Of a stretch of DNA of 64,000 nt, positions 46,217-55,830 are shown in pieces. The notes below the pieces were generated by a model. It did not search any database. It was not told where the DNA came from and was given only the letters and a program-made list of their open reading frames with translations. Origin of the DNA: Alcanivorax nanhaiticus (GTDB taxonomy: Bacteria > Pseudomonadota > Gammaproteobacteria > Pseudomonadales > Alcanivoracaceae). Every line of letters starts with the position of its first letter. Within the stretch, counting starts at the first letter, position 1. Position numbers and translations under genes: made by a program. The stretch lies in NCBI RefSeq assembly GCF_000756665.1, contig NZ_ARXV01000002.1, positions 1 to 64,000 on the forward strand, given 5' to 3'.

Positions 46217-46249
46217 TTGTTGAACAATTTCAAAATTATTGTCCGACTA
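46217..46249. promoter_or_regulatory. Paired GntR operators upstream of the GntR gene
   Basis: TTGTTGAACAA and TTGTCCGACTA, both fitting TNGTNNNACNA, spaced 22 bp start to start (about two helical turns), 15-47 bp upstream of the GntR start codon and near the start region of the divergent HD gene. The arrangement fits autoregulation by the adjacent FCD regulator. Confidence 0.55.
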
Positions 46250-46436
46250 TAGTACAGCTAATTTGTGGCACCAAGCCCCGTAGACAAGACATCACAAACT
46301 CTTACCCGTTGCGCAGGCCTGGCACGGGAGGCAGAACACACCGAAAGTGCCAACCCGGTAGAATATCCCTGAGCCAATGCTGGATTTCCCATACACCTCA
46401 GGCCAGTATGAAAGGCCGACTTCGTATGGATTACCG

Positions 46437-46982
46437 ATGACCCAGGATCTGATTCAGCGCCATCCGCGCCTTGAAGCCCTGTTTGATGCCTACTCTGAAC
46501 GGTTCGGCAAAGAGCAGACGCCCTATCGCAACCATATCTATCGCGTGATCAATCTGGTTGCCATACAAAAGGCGTTGAGTGAAGAGGAACTGGAGAAGGT
46601 GGCGATTGCCGGCTTTTTCCATGATGCCGGCATCTGGTTGGCGGGCACCTTTGATTACCTGGAACCCTCTGCCCGGCTGGCAGCCCACTATCTGGAAGAA
46701 CAGGGCCTGGAGGCTTGGGGGCCTGAAATTGGTGCCATGATCCAGAATCACCACAAGGTCACACGATTCAGTGCCGACCGCCAGTCACTGGCAGAGATGT
46801 TCCGTCGGGCGGACTGGATTGACGTGAGCCTGGGCCTGTTGCGATTTGGTCTTCCTGCCGCCCGGATCCGGCGTATCCGAGCCACATTCCCCAACGCGGG
46901 CTTCCACACCCTGCTGCTGAAACTCAGTGGCCAGCAGCTGCTCAGCCAACCCTGGAAACCCCTTCCCATGCTGCGTCGATAG
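46437..46982 (+). CDS. HD-domain protein
   Basis: A 181-aa HD-superfamily metal phosphohydrolase-like protein. Metal ligands are suggested by H in YRNHIYRV, HD in GFFHDAGIW and the histidine pair in QNHHKVTRF. Nucleotide substrates are typical for the fold; none is shown here. The start MTQDLIQRHPRLE is the ATG nearest the HD core; an earlier in-frame ATG adds 20 residues. Divergent from the GntR gene. Confidence 0.78.
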   Translation: MTQDLIQRHPRLEALFDAYSERFGKEQTPYRNHIYRVINLVAIQKALSEEELEKVAIAGFFHDAGIWLAGTFDYLEPSARLAAHYLEEQGLEAWGPEIGAMIQNHHKVTRFSADRQSLAEMFRRADWIDVSLGLLRFGLPAARIRRIRATFPNAGFHTLLLKLSGQQLLSQPWKPLPMLRR

Positions 46983-47402
46983 CGCCTCCAGCACGGATGA
47001 ACCGCTCACGCTGAAGTATAAAAAGTTACTCACAGTATCTGTGGATAACTCTGTGCATAGACTGTCAGGAACCGCCCTCAGCTCAGACTCTACCTGTTAT
47101 GGCATTAAAGTGATGAAAAAATGGCCATAAGATTAAACACATTAAATATCAATAAGTTAAGAATCCAGCACTGCAAATCAATGAGTTAGCGGCGAACCTT
47201 CACAAGGGAGTTAAAAAGGGGTTCCAGACTGTGCAAAACTCATGCGCAAAATAAGGGCATCGCCCCTTAAGAAGCAGACAATTTTACGAAACAGGGTGGT
47301 TATTCCGGTTTTTCGGGTAGAAAAAAAACGGAAAAAGGCGGGCATCACACAGGGAATCAAGGAGTCGCGAGGCGCAACTCCTTCAAGGTAAAGCGTTTTT
47401 AA
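46983..47402. other. Gene-free AT-rich stretch
   Basis: This 420-bp gap between the HD gene and the convergent barrel-protein gene is more AT-rich than its surroundings (notably 47,100-47,170). A hairpin AAGGAGT / ACTCCTT at 47,359-47,383 lies past the barrel gene's stop but lacks a U run. No coding region, tRNA or repeat from the other families was found. Confidence 0.5.
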
Positions 47403-47909
47403 CTAGCGGCGGAAACTGTAGCTAACCCCCAGCACGACAACAGGCTCTATATCCAGGTCATTCTGGTCACGTTCTTCTTCCGAATCACAACGGAACTCGG
47501 CCTTGTAATCGGCGCACTCCAGCGCTTCCAGTGCCCCAACAGCAGCACTGACCGTCCAGCGAGAGTAAGGCTTCACCCATTGGTGGCCAATTTCAAACCC
47601 GGCACCCAGACGCTCATAATGACGCTCGCCACCCAGGTCACCTGCCATCAGGCCAGTATAGAAACCACTCTCATCCATCATGCCGCGCTCCATTTTATGG
47701 CGCCAGCCGACCACCCAGCGGAATTCATCCGTATCCAGGCCAGAGGAATCCACATAGTAGGCAGGGAGGGCAAAAAAGCTGTTCTGGGTGGTGGCCCACT
47801 CCAGATTGATGCCAACCAGGCCATTCAGGTAACCCAGGCCGATCAGGGCATCGTCCGCCTGAGCGGAAAATGGCAATAAGGCAATAAGAGACACAAGCCA
47901 GCGACGCAT
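47403..47909 (-). CDS. Probable outer-membrane beta-barrel protein
   Basis: A 168-aa protein with a signal peptide (MRRWLVSLIALLPFSAQA). The mature part has alternating aromatic/polar strands (FFALPAYYV, EFRWVVGWRHK, GFYTGLMAGD) and ends VSYSFRR, near the aromatic C-terminus of outer-membrane barrels. Two cysteines lie near CADYKAEFRC. Function is unknown. It lies alone between a gene-free stretch and a lipoprotein gene. Confidence 0.7.
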   Translation of the reverse strand: MRRWLVSLIALLPFSAQADDALIGLGYLNGLVGINLEWATTQNSFFALPAYYVDSSGLDTDEFRWVVGWRHKMERGMMDESGFYTGLMAGDLGGERHYERLGAGFEIGHQWVKPYSRWTVSAAVGALEALECADYKAEFRCDSEEERDQNDLDIEPVVVLGVSYSFRR

Positions 47910-48022
47910 GGCGAACTCCAGTTCTTGTTGTTATGTCGGGCGTCCGAGGGGGCGCAAACCTTATTCTTCACAGCCCCCAGGGGATTACAAGCGCTCCAGC
48001 GCCTGCCCGAGTGTCCGGCCGG

Positions 48023-48256
48023 TTACAGCGGGATCTTGTCGATGCTGTCTGCGGTGGTGTCGATGGCACCATCCACTTTCTCGAGTGCTTCATCTGCAGC
48101 ATTGCCCGCCACCGGAATAATGGACAAGGCTGCCCCCACCACAGAACCAGCAGCACCCACAATACGCATGGGAGTGGTAGCAATTTTGGTAAGAAAACAG
48201 CCGCTTAGCACAGCAGACAAGAGCGCCACAGCGGTCAGACGAATGACAGTTTTCAT
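48023..48256 (-). CDS. Small lipoprotein (77 aa)
   Basis: A short lipoprotein with leader MKTVIRLTAVALLSAVLSGC; the lipobox is LSGC, and Phe at +2 suggests outer-membrane sorting. The mature peptide is glycine/alanine-rich (VGAAGSVVGAALSIIPVAGN) with an acidic C-terminus. GGAG precedes the second of two adjacent ATGs, chosen here. Located downstream of purC in the same orientation. Confidence 0.8.
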   Translation of the reverse strand: MKTVIRLTAVALLSAVLSGCFLTKIATTPMRIVGAAGSVVGAALSIIPVAGNAADEALEKVDGAIDTTADSIDKIPL

Positions 48257-48311
48257 CATGATCTCCTTATTATTATTGGATTGCCGGCCCAGAGGGGGCC
48301 GGCCGTTAACC

Positions 48312-49028
48312 TCAGTACTGGAAGGTCATCCCCAGACGACGGCCCACTTCTTCGTAGGCTTCAACCACGCCACCCAAACCTTGGCGGAAGCGGTCCTTAT
48401 CCAGCTTTTCACGGGTATCCTTGTCCCACAGGCGGCAGCCGTCCGGGCTGAATTCATCACCCAGCAGCACTTCCCCATTAAACACGCCAAATTCCAGTTT
48501 GTAATCCACCAGCAGCATGCCGCCATCCAGGAACAGCTGCTTGAGTACGTCATTGACCTTGAAGGTCAGCGCCTTCATTTCGGCAACCTGCTCATCGGTT
48601 GCCCAGCCAAAGCTGCGGATGTGATAGTCGTTGACCATGGGGTCGCCCAGGTCATCATTCTTCAGGAAGAATTCAAATGTGGGGGGAGTCAGGTCCAGAC
48701 CTTCCTCCACGCCAAGGCGGCGACAGATGGAACCGGCGGAGATATTACGCACCACACATTCCACCGGAATCATATCCAGCTTCTTCACCAGCGATTCGGT
48801 AGGTGACAGCATCTTGTCAAAATGACAGGGAATACCCGCAGCCTTCAGTTTTTCCATAATGGCGGCATTGAACTGGTTGTTCACTGCACCTTTGCGAGCC
48901 AGCGCTTCCTTCTTCTTGCCATCAAAGGCAGAAGTATCATCGCGGAACACCATTACCAGCTTGTCTGCATCATCAGTGGTGTACACAGACTTGGCTTTGC
49001 CAGCGTACAACTCGTCGCGTTTTTCCAT
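48312..49028 (-). CDS. purC: SAICAR synthetase PurC
   Basis: Phosphoribosylaminoimidazole-succinocarboxamide synthase, purine pathway step eight. Length is 238 aa from [29 protein letters not shown] and [16 protein letters not shown] are diagnostic, as is DYKLEFGVF. Part of the dapA-bamC-MBL-purC order seen in pseudomonads. Confidence 0.97.
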   Translation of the reverse strand: MEKRDELYAGKAKSVYTTDDADKLVMVFRDDTSAFDGKKKEALARKGAVNNQFNAAIMEKLKAAGIPCHFDKMLSPTESLVKKLDMIPVECVVRNISAGSICRRLGVEEGLDLTPPTFEFFLKNDDLGDPMVNDYHIRSFGWATDEQVAEMKALTFKVNDVLKQLFLDGGMLLVDYKLEFGVFNGEVLLGDEFSPDGCRLWDKDTREKLDKDRFRQGLGGVVEAYEEVGRRLGMTFQY

Positions 49029-49055
49029 GGAAAGACCTATCACCGGGGTCAGTTT

Positions 49056-49829
49056 CTAATGTATCTGCAACCAGTCGAACCCTTCGGTCTGACTGGCCAC
49101 GCCAATTCGTTCGCGGCCACAGGTCATAACCTGCTCGATGGCATCCTGCGCCAACATGACCGTATTGTTCTGCTCACTGAGGTGAGACAGAACCAGATGT
49201 TGCAGGCGGTCCACATTGGTCTGCCGCAACAGCGCCGCCGCCTGATCATTGCTCAGATGCCCTAACATACCACCCACCCGGCGTTTCAACGACACGGGAT
49301 AGGGGCCGCCTTCCAGCATCCGGCGATCATGATTGCACTCCAGCACCAATGCATCACATTCCGCATAGGCATCCACCACGTGGGAAGTCACCGAACCCAG
49401 ATCGGTGAGCACTCCCACCGTGCGCCCCTGCCAGGAAAAGCGATACTGACAGGGTTCGCGGGCATCGTGGGGAACCAGCACCGGCAAAATATCCAGCGCC
49501 CCCACCTGAAAGCTGCGCCCCGGCCGTACTTCCTGCCATTCCGCATTTCGGAAACTGGCGGGTTTCTCTCTCACGGCGCATGCCGTGCCAAAGGTGCTGT
49601 AAACCGGGCAACCGATCTTGCGGGCCAGCGCACCGGCGCCGCGCACATGATCACCATGCTCATGGGTGACCAGAATGGCACTGAGGCTATCCAGCGGCAG
49701 CCCTCGCTGGGCAAGCCGCGCCAGGGTTTCCTTCACCGTAAAGCCGCAGTCGACTAACACCAGGGTGTCATCGGCCTGTACCAGGGTAGCGTTACCCTTG
49801 CTGCCGCTACCCAGAGAGGCCAGACGCAT
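49056..49829 (-). CDS. Metallo-beta-lactamase fold hydrolase, YycJ-like
   Basis: A 257-aa MBL-fold enzyme starting RLASLGSGSKGNATLV, the family signature, with the zinc motif THEHGDHVRG and VLECNHDRRML later. YycJ/WalJ relatives are exonuclease-like; activity here is inferred. Gap to bamC is small, so it is probably in one operon with bamC and dapA. Confidence 0.9.
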   Translation of the reverse strand: MRLASLGSGSKGNATLVQADDTLVLVDCGFTVKETLARLAQRGLPLDSLSAILVTHEHGDHVRGAGALARKIGCPVYSTFGTACAVREKPASFRNAEWQEVRPGRSFQVGALDILPVLVPHDAREPCQYRFSWQGRTVGVLTDLGSVTSHVVDAYAECDALVLECNHDRRMLEGGPYPVSLKRRVGGMLGHLSNDQAAALLRQTNVDRLQHLVLSHLSEQNNTVMLAQDAIEQVMTCGRERIGVASQTEGFDWLQIH

Positions 49830-49835
49830 CAAAAT

Positions 49836-50492
49836 CTATTCCAGCTCTTCATAGATCCGTTCAAGAATGGCCAGACCCGGCGTTTTCTCCACCAGCGCCG
49901 TGCCCTTCTCATTGAGCACCGCGACCTGAATACCATTGGTGGTATGGCTCAGCTTGAGTTGCGCTTCTCGCGCACCCAACTCATAGCGTGACGGCACCCG
50001 GAGGTAAAAGATGCCTACCTCGCGGTCACGATCCGCCACTTTCAGATCCGTTTGCTTCAGGGCTTCGCCCACGTATTCCCAAGCCCACGCGTAGCGTGTG
50101 GACATCATCAAAATCGGATAGCCATTGCCATCACGAGCAAGAATAGCCCTTGATTCGCCCTCTGGTGCAGGGGTTTCGTCGTTGTCATCTTCCGGCGCAT
50201 TGCCCAGCACAACCAGCTGAGGCGGCTTGGGGGGGACATACTTGCTCTCACCCTCTTGCTTGCCAATCAACCGGTCATCCAGATCAGAGACACCGTAAAG
50301 CGCCTGCTCACCAATAAATACCCCGCCCTCAGGTACCTGAATGGGGTCAGTCACTTTCGCATTGCGATAGTCCAGACTGGCGTCCGGCAGCCAGCTACAG
50401 CCACTCACCGCGGCCAGCAACATCAGGCTGATCGCTAAACGCCCCTTCGGGATCGAAAAGACTCGCAAAGAGGTCGTTAACGCTTGCTTCAT
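49836..50492 (-). CDS. bamC: Outer-membrane assembly lipoprotein BamC (short form)
   Basis: BAM-complex lipoprotein. The leader ends at AVSGC (lipobox), followed by [13 protein letters not shown] and the conserved N-terminal unstructured segment LRVPEGG-like IQVPEGGVF that binds BamD. Length is 218 aa against 344 in E. coli; only one helix-grip domain (about 125-215) is present, and the second is absent. Overlaps dapA by four bases (ATGA). Confidence 0.85.
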   Translation of the reverse strand: MKQALTTSLRVFSIPKGRLAISLMLLAAVSGCSWLPDASLDYRNAKVTDPIQVPEGGVFIGEQALYGVSDLDDRLIGKQEGESKYVPPKPPQLVVLGNAPEDDNDETPAPEGESRAILARDGNGYPILMMSTRYAWAWEYVGEALKQTDLKVADRDREVGIFYLRVPSRYELGAREAQLKLSHTTNGIQVAVLNEKGTALVEKTPGLAILERIYEELE

Positions 50493-51373
50493 TTAGCCTC
50501 CAGAAGGCCACACTGGCGCAGGGTATCACGCAGGCGTGGCTGAGCCGCATCAGACAACGGCACCAGCGGCAGCCGGATACCCGCGTCAATCAGGCCCATT
50601 TCATACAATGCCCATTTCACCGGAATCGGATTCGCTTCAATAAACAGATCACGATGGAGGGGTTCGAGTTCCGTATTCAATTCTCGGGCCTTGTCCGCAT
50701 CACCAGCCAGCGCCGCCTCACACATGGCCGCCATCTTGGCTGGGGCGACGTTGGCGGTCACCGAGATATCACCATGGCCACCGGCCAGAATGAAATCACA
50801 GGCGGTGGCATCATCGCCGGAATACAGCATGAAGTCCTCACCGCAACGCTCACGGATTTCACGGGCACGCTCCAGATTGCCGGTGGCCTCCTTGATGCCG
50901 ATGATATTCGGCACCTTGCTCAGGCGCTCCACGGTCTCCGGCAGCATGTCGCAGGACGTCCGCCCCGGTACGTTATAAAGGATCTGCGGAATGTCGACAG
51001 CGCGGGCAATCGCCAGGTAGTGCTGGTACAGACCTTCCTGGGGCGGCTTGTTGTAATAAGGTGTCACCAACAAGCACGCATCAGCGCCGTCACGCTTGGC
51101 GTCACGGGTCAGGCGAATGGCTTCTTCGGTGTTGTTGGCACCGGTACCGGCAATGACCGGGATACGGCCGTTGACGATAGCGACCACTTCGCGAACCACA
51201 CTATCGTGCTCCTCGAAACCCAGGGTCGCAGATTCACCGGTGGTCCCCACCGCCACGATGGCGTGAGTACCCTGATCCACATGCCAGTTCACCAGTGAGC
51301 GCAGATGCTCCCAGTCTACGGAACCGTCCCCACGCATGGGGGTTACCAGCGCTACAATGCTGCCGCGAATCAT
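50489..51373 (-). CDS. dapA: 4-hydroxy-tetrahydrodipicolinate synthase
   Basis: First committed step of lysine/DAP synthesis, condensing pyruvate with aspartate semialdehyde. Length is 294 aa from [13 protein letters not shown], preceded by AGGAGA. The Schiff-base lysine is K161 in IIGIKEATG, the Tyr relay is in LYNVPGRT and the substrate loop GTTGES is at about 44-49. Divergent from gcvR; upstream in operon with bamC. Confidence 0.97.
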   Translation of the reverse strand: MIRGSIVALVTPMRGDGSVDWEHLRSLVNWHVDQGTHAIVAVGTTGESATLGFEEHDSVVREVVAIVNGRIPVIAGTGANNTEEAIRLTRDAKRDGADACLLVTPYYNKPPQEGLYQHYLAIARAVDIPQILYNVPGRTSCDMLPETVERLSKVPNIIGIKEATGNLERAREIRERCGEDFMLYSGDDATACDFILAGGHGDISVTANVAPAKMAAMCEAALAGDADKARELNTELEPLHRDLFIEANPIPVKWALYEMGLIDAGIRLPLVPLSDAAQPRLRDTLRQCGLLEAK

Positions 51374-51639
51374 GCCTGTCTCCTGTTGGCCGCAAACCGG
51401 TACCGTTCGGCACCGGACCCTGCCTAAATGGTGAAGGGCGCTATGGTAAACGCCGACAGGGCTGGACGCCAGATGCCAGCGGGGCAAAGACGACACGCGA
51501 AGGGTCGCATCCGCCCTATCCCGTGCACAATCCCGCCGCTGGCACTACACTGCTGACAGGCCAGTGCCGATACTGGCCAACCAATAATAATGCCCAACGC
51601 CGGGCCCGGACAGTCAGTGTCATTAAGGGAGAGAACCAG

Positions 51640-52167
51640 ATGGAACAACTTATCGTGATTTCAGCCTTGGGCTCCGACCGCCCCGGGATTGTGGAGTCGC
51701 TATCGCGTGCAGTACTGGAGCGTCAGGGCAACATTCTCGATTCCCGCATGACCGTGCTCGGTGGCGAGTTCGCGGTACTGATGCTGGTCGCTGGCAGTGA
51801 TTCCACCCTCGAGCGGCTGGAAAGCGACCAATCCAGCCTTAGCCAGCAACTGGACCTGCTGATCACGCTCAAGCGCACCCAGCGTCGTGATCAACGCCCT
51901 GCCTCGCTGCCCTACGAAGTGGAAGTGGTCGCCATGGACAATCCCGGGATTGTTCACGAAATCGCCAACTTTTTCTCCTCGCGCAGCATTAATATCGACG
52001 ATCTACACACCGGCACCTATGCTGCTCCCCATACCGGCACTCCCATGTTCAGCCTTCACCTGGTGCTGAGCATGAGTGCGGAACAATCCGTGGCCCAGCT
52101 GCGCGATACCTTCCTGGATTTCTGCGAGGCACGCAACCTGGATGCCACCATGTGTCCGAAGCGATAA
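51640..52167 (+). CDS. gcvR: ACT-domain regulator, GcvR-type
   Basis: A 175-aa protein with two ACT domains (about 4-75 and 90-170), no DNA-binding domain. The N-terminus [16 protein letters not shown] and the second-domain start [17 protein letters not shown] match the glycine-cleavage repressor partner GcvR. AGGGAGAG precedes the ATG. The order gcvR-bcp is conserved, as in E. coli and Pseudomonas. Confidence 0.9.
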   Translation: MEQLIVISALGSDRPGIVESLSRAVLERQGNILDSRMTVLGGEFAVLMLVAGSDSTLERLESDQSSLSQQLDLLITLKRTQRRDQRPASLPYEVEVVAMDNPGIVHEIANFFSSRSINIDDLHTGTYAAPHTGTPMFSLHLVLSMSAEQSVAQLRDTFLDFCEARNLDATMCPKR

Positions 52168-52224
52168 AACCGCATCATGCGGCACGCAGGACGGAAACCG
52201 ACACCAAGAGAGTTTTGAACCGCT

Positions 52225-52701
52225 ATGGCACATCCCAAGATTGGAAACCTGGCCCCCAACTTCAAACTGCAGGATCAGGACGGCAACATCGTTGAGCTGA
52301 AACAGTTCAAGGGCAAAAACCCCGTGGTGCTGTTCTTTTACCCCAAGGCCATGACACCGGGCTGCACCACCCAGGCCTGCGGCATCCGGGATACCAAAGC
52401 CGAACTGGAAAAACGGGGCGTGGTGGTATTCGGTATCAGCCCGGACGCCGTCGCGCGGCTTCCAAAATTCATTGAGAAACATGACCTGAACTTCTCTTTG
52501 CTTTCAGATGAAGACCATGCCGTGGCGGAAAAATATGGCTGCTGGGGCATGAAGAAATTCATGGGCAAGGAGTTCATGGGCCTGATCCGCACCTCTTTCA
52601 TTATTGGCAAGGATGGCAAGCTGGTGAAGGTGATGGACAAGTTCAAGACCAAGACCCACCACGAAGACCTGCTGGCTGAACTGGATGCACTGGGCATCTA
52701 A
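52225..52701 (+). CDS. bcp: Peroxiredoxin Bcp
   Basis: Thiol peroxidase, 158 aa. The peroxidatic cysteine is C47 in AMTPGCTTQAC and the resolving cysteine probably C52, as in atypical two-cysteine Bcp. FFYPKAMTPGC is the fingerprint. Follows gcvR by 57 bp. Confidence 0.95.
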   Translation: MAHPKIGNLAPNFKLQDQDGNIVELKQFKGKNPVVLFFYPKAMTPGCTTQACGIRDTKAELEKRGVVVFGISPDAVARLPKFIEKHDLNFSLLSDEDHAVAEKYGCWGMKKFMGKEFMGLIRTSFIIGKDGKLVKVMDKFKTKTHHEDLLAELDALGI

Positions 52702-52764
52702 CGGGCATTTCGCACCTTGGGAGCATCGCTGGCCGTGCGATAACCTAACCTTTAAATGCGTATT

Positions 52765-52840
52765 TACCACAGAGGTCACAGAGTTCACTGAGGAAAAAGC
52801 GGTTTGTCTCTGTGCCTCCGTGTGCTCTGTGGTGAAAAGG
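52765..52840. repeat. Imperfect inverted repeat of CACAGAG words
   Basis: ACCACAGAGGTCACAGAGTT on the left and CTGTGCCTCCGTGTGCTCTG on the right fold back on each other. It lies between bcp and the next gene. Similar CACAGAGG-type words occur near 56,165-56,195. Confidence 0.6.
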
Positions 52841-52951
52841 CTTTTGATTCTGGTTTTTATCGCGGTTCCACCGAGCGCAGCGAAGCAGCTGCCCGCCAAG
52901 GTGGCCCACAGGGGGAGCATCGCGAATAACCAACGTTCCTGCGGCGAAACG

Positions 52952-52979
52952 AAAAAGGGGCGCATTCGCGCCCCTTTCT
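52952..52979 (-). terminator. Intrinsic terminator after the permease gene
   Basis: Read on the minus strand: AAAGGGGCGC / GCGCCCCTTTTTC hairpin with a T run, 8 bp past the stop. May also serve bcp from the other side. Confidence 0.85.
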
Positions 52980-52986
52980 GTTTGAA

Positions 52987-54078
52987 TCATGACTCAGCCG
53001 GTTTGTCGGGAATCGTCTCAGAAAAATCGTCCTGTCCCGGCCAGGCGTTGATCACTGCCTTGATCAGGGTCGCAAGCGGAATGGCAAAGAACACCCCCCA
53101 CAAGCCCCAGAGACCGCCGAACAGCAAGATGGCGGTAATAATCGCCACCGGGTGCAAATTCACGGCCTCCGAAAACAGCAGCGGCACCAGAATATTGCCA
53201 TCAATAAACTGGATGATGCCGTAGACCACCATCACCAGAGCGAAATCCCCACTCCAGCCAAATTGCACATAGGCCACTGCCGCCACCGGCAGCGTGACCA
53301 CAGTGGCCCCGATGTAGGGCACCACCACAGAAAGCCCCACCAGCACACCCAACAGCACCGCATAGTTCAAACCGAACAGTACAAACGCCACGAAAGTCAC
53401 ACTGCCAACCAGCAGGATCTCGATCGCCTTGCCCCGAACATAATTGGCAATCTGGCCATCCATCTCCTGCCATACATGGGAGAGGATACGGCGACGATTG
53501 GGCAGGAAACGCATCAGCCAGCCAACAATTTCATCCTTGTCCTTGAGAAAGAAAAAGACCAGCAGTGGCAGCAACACCAGAAAGACCATCACCTCCACCA
53601 GATTGGGGATGGAGGCCAGCGAAAGGGTCAGCACGCCCTGGCCGATTTCCGCCACCTCACGCTGAATCACCGCCACAATGGAATCCACCTGCTCTATGGA
53701 AACCATTTCCGGATAGCGGGTTGGCAGCTCACGCAGCCAGGCCTCGCCTCCCTTTAATACATGGGGCAGCTGGTCGCGCACCAGCAGTACCGTCTGCCGC
53801 CACACCATGGGCAACAACACCACCAGAGTGACAATCAGGCCGCCAAGAAACAGGGTGAACACCGAGCCCACCGCCAGCATTCTGCGCATGCCGCGCCGCT
53901 CCAGCGCGGAAACCAGACCCTGCATCAAATAGGCGATGACCATGGCTGCCAGCACGGGGGCCAGCATCCCGCCAAGAAAGACGATAATCAGCCCCACCGA
54001 CAGCAGGACCACCAACAGGTATACCGCCTCCTCGTCAGAGAAGTACTGATCCACCCAGTTCTTCAGAATACGTACCAT
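52987..54078 (-). CDS. AI-2E-family (PerM) transporter
   Basis: A 363-aa inner-membrane protein with about eight helices and the long periplasmic-loop segment typical of the AI-2E/UPF0118 family; LFFLKDKDEIVGWL is a family mark. Despite the name, the substrate is generally unknown; some members are Na+/H+ antiporters. The start MVRILKNWVDQYF follows AAAGGGAGAG and overlaps the tusA stop (TGATG), so it is coupled to tusA. Confidence 0.85.
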   Translation of the reverse strand: MVRILKNWVDQYFSDEEAVYLLVVLLSVGLIIVFLGGMLAPVLAAMVIAYLMQGLVSALERRGMRRMLAVGSVFTLFLGGLIVTLVVLLPMVWRQTVLLVRDQLPHVLKGGEAWLRELPTRYPEMVSIEQVDSIVAVIQREVAEIGQGVLTLSLASIPNLVEVMVFLVLLPLLVFFFLKDKDEIVGWLMRFLPNRRRILSHVWQEMDGQIANYVRGKAIEILLVGSVTFVAFVLFGLNYAVLLGVLVGLSVVVPYIGATVVTLPVAAVAYVQFGWSGDFALVMVVYGIIQFIDGNILVPLLFSEAVNLHPVAIITAILLFGGLWGLWGVFFAIPLATLIKAVINAWPGQDDFSETIPDKPAES

Positions 54079-54326
54079 CAGCTCTCCCTTTCCCCACGGC
54101 GAATCAGGAATATCCAACGCCCCGGCTGCTCATCGCAGCGAACCAGTTGGTGACAAGACTGTCTCAAATAGGAAGGAATGTCCTTCGCCGACGCAGCATC
54201 CGTAGCGATGACTTCCAGAACCTGCCCGGCATTCAGGTGTCTCAACGCCTGACGTGTCTTGAGTAGTGGCATCGGGCATTGCAGGCCGGATGCATCTATT
54301 TGATGATCTATTAACGGGTCAGTCAT
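54078..54326 (-). CDS. TusA-family sulfur carrier protein
   Basis: An 82-aa protein with the CPxP motif (C17 in DASGLQCPMPLLK), which carries persulfide sulfur in thiolation of tRNA or related pathways. Located between a BepA-like gene (divergent) and the permease, not with other sulfur-relay genes. A paralog-specific role is possible. Confidence 0.9.
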   Translation of the reverse strand: MTDPLIDHQIDASGLQCPMPLLKTRQALRHLNAGQVLEVIATDAASAKDIPSYLRQSCHQLVRCDEQPGRWIFLIRRGERES

Positions 54327-54399
54327 GCACAGGGTTTCATTGATTGTCTGCCTGACGGCATTATAGTCACATGCTTGCCCATCCGATATGGAGTCCTGA

Positions 54400-55830
54400 T
54401 TGAAGTTGTTACATCGCGCATTGCTGCTGATCTGCTGCCTTGCCGCCTATCCAACCAGCGCCAATGATGATCTGCCGGTACTTGGCGATCCGACAGCCGC
54501 GCTGATGTCGGCAGACCAGGAATACCGGCTGGGCCGTGCCTGGTTGCGTCAGTTGCGTGGTCAGACTTCTATCATGTCTGACCCACTGGTGCAGGAATAC
54601 GCGGAAAGTCTGGTGTACCAACTGGCTTCCTTCAGCGATCTGAAAGAACCCGATCTGGATATCGTGGTCATCAATAGCCGCCAGATCAACGCCTTCGCGG
54701 TTCCCGGTGGCGTTATCGGCCTCAACGCCGGCCTGTTCCTCAATGCCCATAGCGAAGACGAAGTCGGCGGCGTGGTCGCGCACGAAATTGCCCACGTCAG
54801 CCAGCGACATTTTGCGCGCCGCTACCTGGATTCCAAGAAAGTGAACACGGCCGTTCTGGCAGCCATGTTGGCAAGCCTTGCCATCGCCATTGCCGGTGAC
54901 GGCGAAGCCGGCTTTGCCGGCATGGCCGCCACTCAGGCAGGCGCTATTCAGGCACAACTGGCGTACTCGCGACAAAACGAACAGGAAGCCGACCGGGTTG
55001 GCATGCAAACCCTTGCCGCAGCCGGCATGGACCCGGATGCCATGCCCCGCTTTTTCGAGCGCATGCACAATGACCGGCAGTTTGCCGGCGATCCACCTGA
55101 ATTCCTGCTGACTCACCCGGTTACCGAGAGCCGTATTGCAGACAGCCGTGCGCGCGCTCGCGCCCTGCCTTCACCCACCATGAGCGTGTCGCCTCACTAT
55201 TTGCTGGTACAGGCCCGATTGAGGGCGGCATTTATTCAGGGTGACAAACAGGCTATCGACTATTTTGAGCGTTACGTTAACGAACGTAGTGCACTTGCGC
55301 TGCAAGCCGCCCGCTACGGCCTTGCACTGAGCCATCTGCGTGCTAATCATTACGATCTTTCCCGCTCCCTGATGGAACAGCTGGCGGCGCAATACCCCGA
55401 TGAGTTGTGGTTCAGACTGGGGCTCGCCGAGGTGGCACTCGACGAAGGAAAATATCCACAGGCCATTACCGAAACGCAGCGGGTGCTGAAAGTCTCTCCC
55501 GATGACTATGCTGCTTCCATCCTGCTCAGCAAGGCCTATCTACGCAACAAGCAACCGGAACAGGCATTACCGGTCATCAAACCGCTACTCAACAAGCGCC
55601 CCACCGATCCTGCCACCTGGGATCTTGCTGCTGACGCTTACGGTAATAGTGGCGACAGGGTTCGTGCACTCCATGCCCGTGCCGAAAGTCAGTTCCTGAG
55701 GGGTAACAACAGCAAGGCACTTCAGCAAATGGGCTATGCGCTGGCCGATGCCGAGGGCGACTTTGCCCTGTATAGCAAACTTAGTGGCCGCATGAAGGAA
55801 ATGAAACGTTTGTCCGAGGAAAAATTCTGA
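54400..55830 (+). CDS. bepA: BepA-like M48 metalloprotease with TPR domain
   Basis: Periplasmic protease assisting outer-membrane protein assembly. The TTG start is chosen because GGAG lies 7 nt ahead and a signal peptide (MKLLHRALLLICC... to TSAND) follows. The zinc motif is HEIAH (H128-H132), with the third ligand Glu in NEQEADRVG. TPR-like helices fill the C-terminal half (about 280-470). Length is 476 aa (E. coli BepA 487). Confidence 0.92.
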   Translation: MKLLHRALLLICCLAAYPTSANDDLPVLGDPTAALMSADQEYRLGRAWLRQLRGQTSIMSDPLVQEYAESLVYQLASFSDLKEPDLDIVVINSRQINAFAVPGGVIGLNAGLFLNAHSEDEVGGVVAHEIAHVSQRHFARRYLDSKKVNTAVLAAMLASLAIAIAGDGEAGFAGMAATQAGAIQAQLAYSRQNEQEADRVGMQTLAAAGMDPDAMPRFFERMHNDRQFAGDPPEFLLTHPVTESRIADSRARARALPSPTMSVSPHYLLVQARLRAAFIQGDKQAIDYFERYVNERSALALQAARYGLALSHLRANHYDLSRSLMEQLAAQYPDELWFRLGLAEVALDEGKYPQAITETQRVLKVSPDDYAASILLSKAYLRNKQPEQALPVIKPLLNKRPTDPATWDLAADAYGNSGDRVRALHARAESQFLRGNNSKALQQMGYALADAEGDFALYSKLSGRMKEMKRLSEEKF

